Assembly: GCF_029962835.1 (NCBI RefSeq)
Contig: NC_080574.1
Coordinates: 22,976,001-23,040,000 of the forward strand
Source of the DNA: Magnolia sinica
Lineage: Eukaryota; Streptophyta; Magnoliopsida; Magnoliales; Magnoliaceae
Length of the DNA stretch: 64,000 nt
Direction of reading: 5' to 3'
Of this stretch, positions 58,920-64,000 are shown one piece after another. Below the pieces are notes generated by a model. The model ran no database searches. It saw only the letters and a list, made by a program, of their open reading frames with translations, and was not told the origin of the DNA. Made by a program: the position numbers and the translations under genes. The first letter of the stretch is position 1; each line of letters starts with the position of its first letter.

Positions 58920-59699
58920 TGTAACATCCCGAAAAATTTCGTACAAGGACCCAAGCACCACGTCAACTAGAATTCTCTTAGGACTCAATCTTTTAGAAAT
59001 TAAATGTGAATTAACTAGCGCTAAACTCGATTACTTGTGAAAATTAGCACCAACCTCGTTAAATAAGATCTGTAAGACCCAAAACCTGTAGAATCGTTAA
59101 CGTTATATTACCCTGAAATCTAGGATTCAACGCTAAACTCAATTGCTCTCGGGAGTACTTGGAAACTTTGTATCGGACCCGGACCGCACGTCGAAAGTCC
59201 AATAGCGATAAACTTAGACAATTATGACCACTTTGTTGGGCTTGACAATCACCTCGAAAATTAAGTCCAGATGATGTCCTGAGACGATTTACATGAATCC
59301 GGAGTGAAGAGTGTGAGAAAGGTGAATTTATTTAAAAATTAAATATGAATTTAAGTAATCTGAATCGTGTCGCTTGCGCATCGATTATAAGCATTCTGAT
59401 CGTTGGATTCTGACCCAAATTCACCCTCGGATCAAGGAAGATGGCCCACACATGTCAAAGTGCTTGTGGCCCTGATCGCGTTTCGGTGACCGTTGAATTG
59501 AAATTGGTCCGCCATGAGCGATCTGGAAACCCGATCGGACTGAAAACTTAACTTGCTTAAGATCCAATATTAGTGAGCTTAAGTCCGACCGTATTTAGAA
59601 AAAGAACTTCAAAAAACGCTCCATTGAATCGAAATAGACCCGATTTAGTTATAACCTAAGTATACCTTGGCCATGGGGCTAATTCCATCAATTTTAGGC

Positions 59700-59708
59700 C
59701 TATATAAA
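59700..59708 (+). promoter_or_regulatory. Possible LTR TATA box
   Basis: 'ctatataaagacc' in the middle of the solo LTR, followed about 60 bp later by a GA-rich leader. This placement is usual for the R-region start of plant LTRs; no direct evidence of activity. Confidence 0.35.
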
Positions 59709-59758
59709 GACCTTAAACCCTTACTCTCAAATTCCATACGAATTTTCCAAACCCTATC

Positions 59759-59760
<2 letters not shown>

Positions 59761-59794
<34 letters not shown>
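59761..59794. repeat. (AG)n microsatellite inside the solo LTR
   Basis: About 17 AG units, 100 bp downstream of a 'tatataaag' box (59700-59708) that could be the LTR promoter. Confidence 0.95.
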
Positions 59795-59799
<5 letters not shown>

Positions 59800-62055
59800 G
59801 AGAAAGAAAGTGAGAGAGAAGTTAGTGAATCATCTTGGAATTCTTTCCAGTTACCCTGTGTACCTAATCCATCACATCTGAATTGTTATTCCGGCGATTC
59901 TAATCTCATTTTTGGATAAGTCAATTAAACCCTAACCTGTTTTGGAACTTAGAATAGTTTAAGTGTTGATGTAGCTCATCTCATTCATGCCTTAGGTTAC
60001 CTATTCGCCGTTGACGAAGACTTATCGTCTAAATCGAATCCGTTGCGCAATTTCTGGTTTAAGGTGCGGACTATATTCATATAGGTTATGGTTTTCAAAG
60101 CTTTCAATGTCAGTTAATGATTTATTACTGACGTGGGTGCCATTTCACATGCCAAATGCGATATCTGTTTTGTTTTACGTATATAGATAATCTATGTTTT
60201 AAGTAGTGTGATTCATGTGTTTATTGAAATGTTTGTATACATTTGAAATTTGGCGTTGTGATTGCCATGATTAATTGTCATAGGAATATGATTGTTATTT
60301 ATGCGATAACTCCTTGTCAAAAGGATTTGTCCTATTATGTAATACGGCTGACATATGTGATGTATGTTGCCAAGTGTAGTCTAAGTACTTGTGAAAATGC
60401 CTGAATAAGTTCATATTTAGTAAGGTGTGAATTATGAGGGAGTTGAGATATAAAATCCCAACTACTTCCTTATATGTACTATTTCCTCCATCAATTTCTT
60501 AGTCTAACTATCCATGTTAACTATGTGTTTGATTTCCTTCATGCAAGTTGTTAATTTTACCGCCTTATTTATGAATGGATTCTCGTTATCTTGCATTTTA
60601 TAATATGTTTGCTATTATGGTTGAATGTGTTTGGGGCCACGTTATGGTCTAGGCAATCGGTAACAAGCTTTGAGTTCGTGGCTAAGGTCGCTTTCGTCAC
60701 GTAGGACATGTTTGACGAACCCGAGTCGTATTAGAGTTGTCGGCAGTGATTTGGCCACACGGAGTGTTTGCGCACTCATATCGTTCAACTCAACGTGCGC
60801 TCGTGCTAGTCGAGCTCGTCAAGTAACCCGATTGTCCCGGTGGATGTTCACCATATATGAACGCTACTCTTTGAATCTAGGGTACCAAACTTACCAATGC
60901 AATCCCGTTAACCATGGTACCTTGATCCACTAAGACTCATGAGCTGGGCATGGTGGTATGGGACACCGTGGTCGAGCTGTCGGCCTACGCTGGGGTGACG
61001 AGCCTCCCCGTAATGACCAGTGAGCAATCCAGACTCGTGAGCCGATTATGGTGTTATGAGACACTATATTCGTGCTGTCGGCCTACATTGATTGGTGACG
61101 AGCCCTTTGTAGTGACCTCGGGCATACCTTGATACTGCATTGAGGAGATGAGCCTTATTATAGCAACTAAGGTATGATTAGGTATGCATTGATTGATGAC
61201 AAGCCCTTTGCAGCGACCTAGAACCATAATATCGTATGAGATTGTCTAGAACTGACGACTCTAGAATGGATCACTGTTTGGGGATTGATATAAGGAAGGT
61301 ACCTTAGCTTCTCAATCCTGCTGTATGAAAAGGACTAATAGCAACTTGGAAATCATGTTCATGCACCGCATTGCATATGCCTTGGCGTTGTGGAGCACTG
61401 CGGGAGGTTGTTATGTGTACCGTAAGTGAAGACGCTGAGGGAGTGCAGGCGAGGGCATGTATCATTTCTACATACATCCTTGCATCAACAAGAGTAATTA
61501 GGACATGTTTGATTGTATTGCTTTATCATTAGTGCTTGATTAAATTGATAACATGTTAACTTTTACTGTATAGTTCCACTGAATTGATTACTCACTCCCA
61601 CGTTCTGGGACGGTGTTTAAACACTAACCAGACTCTATCTTAGATGCAGATGATGATGCGACCCACGAGGTAGAGCAGGAGTATGAGGATGACGAGGAAG
61701 CGTTCTCCTTTATGCAGTTCTCAGGCGGATTCATATGAGCCGTGTCCTGAGCTACGGGGATTCAGGGTTATTGTTGCAGTAGTTTATTTCATTTTGAAAC
61801 ATGTATTTTGAAACAAACACTTGTAATTATGACCTGGCAGAGCATACATATTTCAGGGACTTATATATATTTATTCAGTCTTCCGCTTGCATATTTTACC
61901 TGTCCCTGGATTATGATTGCAGTTTGGCTTAATCTACTTCATGTTTTATGCACTAATACAGACAACATACATTCATCATTACGTATGTTGCATAAGTGAT
62001 GTTTCGAAACTCGGGAGCTGAGTTATACTCGACTCCCGAATTTCAGGGCGTTACA

Positions 62056-62620
62056 ATAGATAATTTAATCAATAATTCTTATGTTTTCATAGGTGTGAAA
62101 AAATCATAATAATAACACTTTAACATTACTAAAATGTTAAATTAACAAGAAAAAACATTAATGCATGTTTTGAATATGAGAATTTTAATTTGATATTCAA
62201 TGTAAACTTATAGTTATTATAAAGTCTTTTACTTGTCTCGTGTGTGTGTGTGTGTGTAACCATTAAATTATGTGTTTAAATAAATATTATAAAATTATAA
62301 TAATAATATTTTTATTACATTACAATTGTAATTCACAATCCAAATAGTTTTAAATTATAACAAAACAAGACTATCACTACCATCTCCTCCCTTTCTCCAA
62401 TTTTTGTTTTTTGGCCCATTCAAATCAACGGTCCATACACATGGAGAGTGCGTGGACATGGTATCCAGCATGTCCTAGTTCTTCAATTTAATCAGTTTAG
62501 GTTGCATTAACGCATGCCACGTGTATAACTTTTAAGTGCCTGTGTATCAAACGTCGTACGCTGCCAGAGTAACAAATAACTCCCATCGACAAGACGTCGA
62601 AATGAACACCCAACTACCAC
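62056..62620. other. AT-rich non-coding stretch
   Basis: Contains a (TG)n run at 62240-62257 and, at 62505-62580, a copy of the dispersed AAGTGCCTGYGTATCA repeat followed by 'gctgccagagtaac'. No gene. Confidence 0.5.
62505..62580 (+). repeat. Copy of the AAGTGCCTGYGTATCA repeat
   Basis: 'tttaagtgcctgtgtatcaa' followed by 'gctgccagagta', matching 2595-2640 in both words and spacing. Confidence 0.55.
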
Positions 62621-62962
62621 TTTGTATTCTCAGAGCAATTTAAGTCTTGGGTTTTCAGTTCCGAAAAGTGGGGTCCGTGTTTTAGTGATCCACGCCATTG
62701 TTCTGTTGTGTACAGCGGTTAGTGGGCAATACCCAAAAAATCCCACCAATCTTGCAATGGATTTCTCTTCTCAACCGTCTATTAATAGGTCAGAAAATGA
62801 ACGTGTAGGATTTTCAATCATCTATACTTTTGTATCAAATCCATCCACGATGGCACCCAACAGACCAATGGTCTGGATTACTGAACAATGGGTCTGATGA
62901 GTCTCACCTGAAAAACCAAGCACACTGATACTTCAGCTACTGACATAATCAGTAGCTAATCT

Positions 62963-63109
62963 TCTTTTTTAAAAAAATAAAAAAGAAAACACACGCACAC
63001 ATACCCCCACACACACTGTAGTGGAATTTCACCACCTATGGGTACTCGAACCCTTGACCCGGTGTTGAAACTCCCGAGAGTCTACCACCCGAGCAAGAGT
63101 AAGGACCCC
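62963..63109 (-). mobile_element. tRNA-derived SINE, 147 bp, with 17-bp target duplication
   Basis: On the minus strand it starts ggggtccttactcttgctcg, has 'ggtagactctcgggagtt' and the B-box 'gggttcgagtaccc', then a GTG-rich body and T/A tail. Flanks are identical 17-mers TAATCAGTAGCTAATCT (62946-62962 and 63110-63126). Polymerase III promoter boxes look well kept. Confidence 0.9.
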
Positions 63110-63126
63110 TAATCAGTAGCTAATCT

Positions 63127-63580
63127 GCTAGTGAAGTGGCGTCACCAAGTTCTGTGGGCCCCACCATAATGTATTTGTTGTATCCACACCGTCCATCCGT
63201 TTGGAGAGATCATTTATGACAAGAACCGAAGAATGAGGCACATCCAAAGCTGAAGTGGACCCCGCCACAGAAAACAGTAGGGATTGAGGCCACAGAAGTT
63301 TTCGATCAAGCTGATATTTGTGTTTTCCATTCTTCCATGTCTGTGTTAACTTGTGAACGTGTTGGATCTCAAATAAACATCATGGTGTGCCCAGGAAGGA
63401 TTCAACGGTGGGCGTCACTGTCCCCACTCTCTTCTGTGGTGGGGTTCACTTGAGCTTAGGATCTGCCTCATTCTTTCTCTCATGCGCTAAAATGATCTCT
63501 CAAAATGGATGTACGGTGTGGATACAACACATACATCATGGTGGGGCCCACAGAACTTGGTGACGTCACTTCAGTAGCTA
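63127..63580. mobile_element. GGGCCCAC-type foldback MITE with long arms
   Basis: The left arm 'aagtggcgtcaccaagttct' and the right arm 'agaacttggtgacgtcactt' open inverted repeats of about 90 bp with few mismatches. Total about 450 bp. The SINE sits just outside its left end. Confidence 0.85.
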
Positions 63581-63623
63581 ATTCGCGTCCCATGCAAACA
63601 CAAACTCGTACGGCTTCAGAACG

Positions 63624-63950
63624 ATGGATCTTTCTACTGACTTCCTAAGGAAAGCGACTGTCTCTTTATCAGATTCCACTCTCTCTCTCTCCCTCTCTCT
63701 CCAGATTTCAACCGCTCATTCCAATCCATTTCATTTTCATTGCCAAACAGACCCAGATGAAATCTCCATCTTCTCTACACTCATGTGGTTCTCTTTGCCT
63801 CGTTTCCTTTGCATCTCTTTCAATGCAGTGTCTTTTACTCATCCCATTTACATGGACACCACTGACAGAGGTGATAGACGCCTATCATTTTCTCCTTTTT
63901 CTAATAAAAAGATTCCTATCAGATATAATACACTGGATAGATTGGAGTGA
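63624..63950 (+). CDS. Possible 5' end of a further gene (unrecognised)
   Basis: The longest frame (108 codons from 63624) and an overlapping one (from 63757, 70 codons) lie in pyrimidine-rich, less repetitive DNA at the window edge. No domain is recognised, and serine/leucine-rich frames often arise from CT-rich leaders. It could be the leader or first exon of a gene continuing to the right, or nothing. Confidence 0.2.
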   Translation: MDLSTDFLRKATVSLSDSTLSLSLSLQISTAHSNPFHFHCQTDPDEISIFSTLMWFSLPRFLCISFNAVSFTHPIYMDTTDRGDRRLSFSPFSNKKIPIRYNTLDRLE

Positions 63951-64000
63951 TGCGTATATGACAAAATAATTACTGATGAGAGATTTTTGTCTTTTTTTTT

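Larger units (their letters stand above)
58920..62055. mobile_element. Solo LTR, 3136 bp, 5-bp target duplication
   Basis: Starts TGTAACATCCCG and ends CAGGGCGTTACA, flanked by ATAGA on both sides (58915-58919 and 62056-62060). No internal region, so it is a solo LTR. Shared words with the LTR at 20281 include 'gagctgggcat', 'gagctgtcggcctacgctgg' and 'gggacggtgttt...aaccagac' (61608-61630), showing one family. It carries a GA microsatellite (59761-59794). Open frames inside are not genes. Confidence 0.9.

Noticed and set aside
62963..63109. Possible tRNA gene because of the B-box
   Set aside because: No cloverleaf; the same unit recurs with target duplications, so it is a SINE.

Overview
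This window is nuclear DNA from a flowering plant. It has two intron-rich genes on the + strand with GT-AG introns whose reading phases close exactly, and most of the rest is transposable elements. Foldback elements ending in GGGCCCAC-type sequence (internal phrases such as 'gtggtgtggtccacttgag') occur more than a dozen times. From memory, such elements are very common in magnoliids (Magnolia, Liriodendron, laurels), so a magnoliid is my best guess; this is an inference, not a demonstration.

Layout. 1-4417: 5' flank with short repeats and no gene. 4418-11368: a complete nine-exon ferric reduction oxidase (FRO) gene, 716 aa, with MITEs, a duplicated pyrimidine-rich block and a Copia-like relic in its introns. 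11369-13659: intergenic, with a decayed Ty3/Gypsy end. 13660-27540: a stretch bounded by CACTA-type terminal repeats and a 3-bp AGT duplication. It carries a 320-bp tandem array at the left end, GCGACGA-rich repeats at the right end, a transposase relic without a visible catalytic core, and many nested insertions including a 2.97-kb solo LTR. 27541-30153: intergenic. 30154-51304: a complete eleven-exon DEAD-box RNA helicase gene of the DBP10/DDX54/plant RH29 group, 790 aa. Its introns hold a 3.6-kb L1-type LINE, other LINE pieces, SINEs, MITEs and a long AT microsatellite. 51305-64000: MITE-rich intergenic DNA with hAT-like elements, a second solo LTR (3.14 kb), another SINE, and possibly the 5' end of a further gene at the right edge.

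The two genes have unrelated roles: membrane iron reduction and 60S ribosome assembly. There is no operon or cluster. I found no novel protein system. The strongest observations are about mobile elements: exact target duplications for a CACTA element, two solo LTRs, two LINE copies, three SINEs and a Tourist MITE, plus several dispersed repeat families I cannot name.
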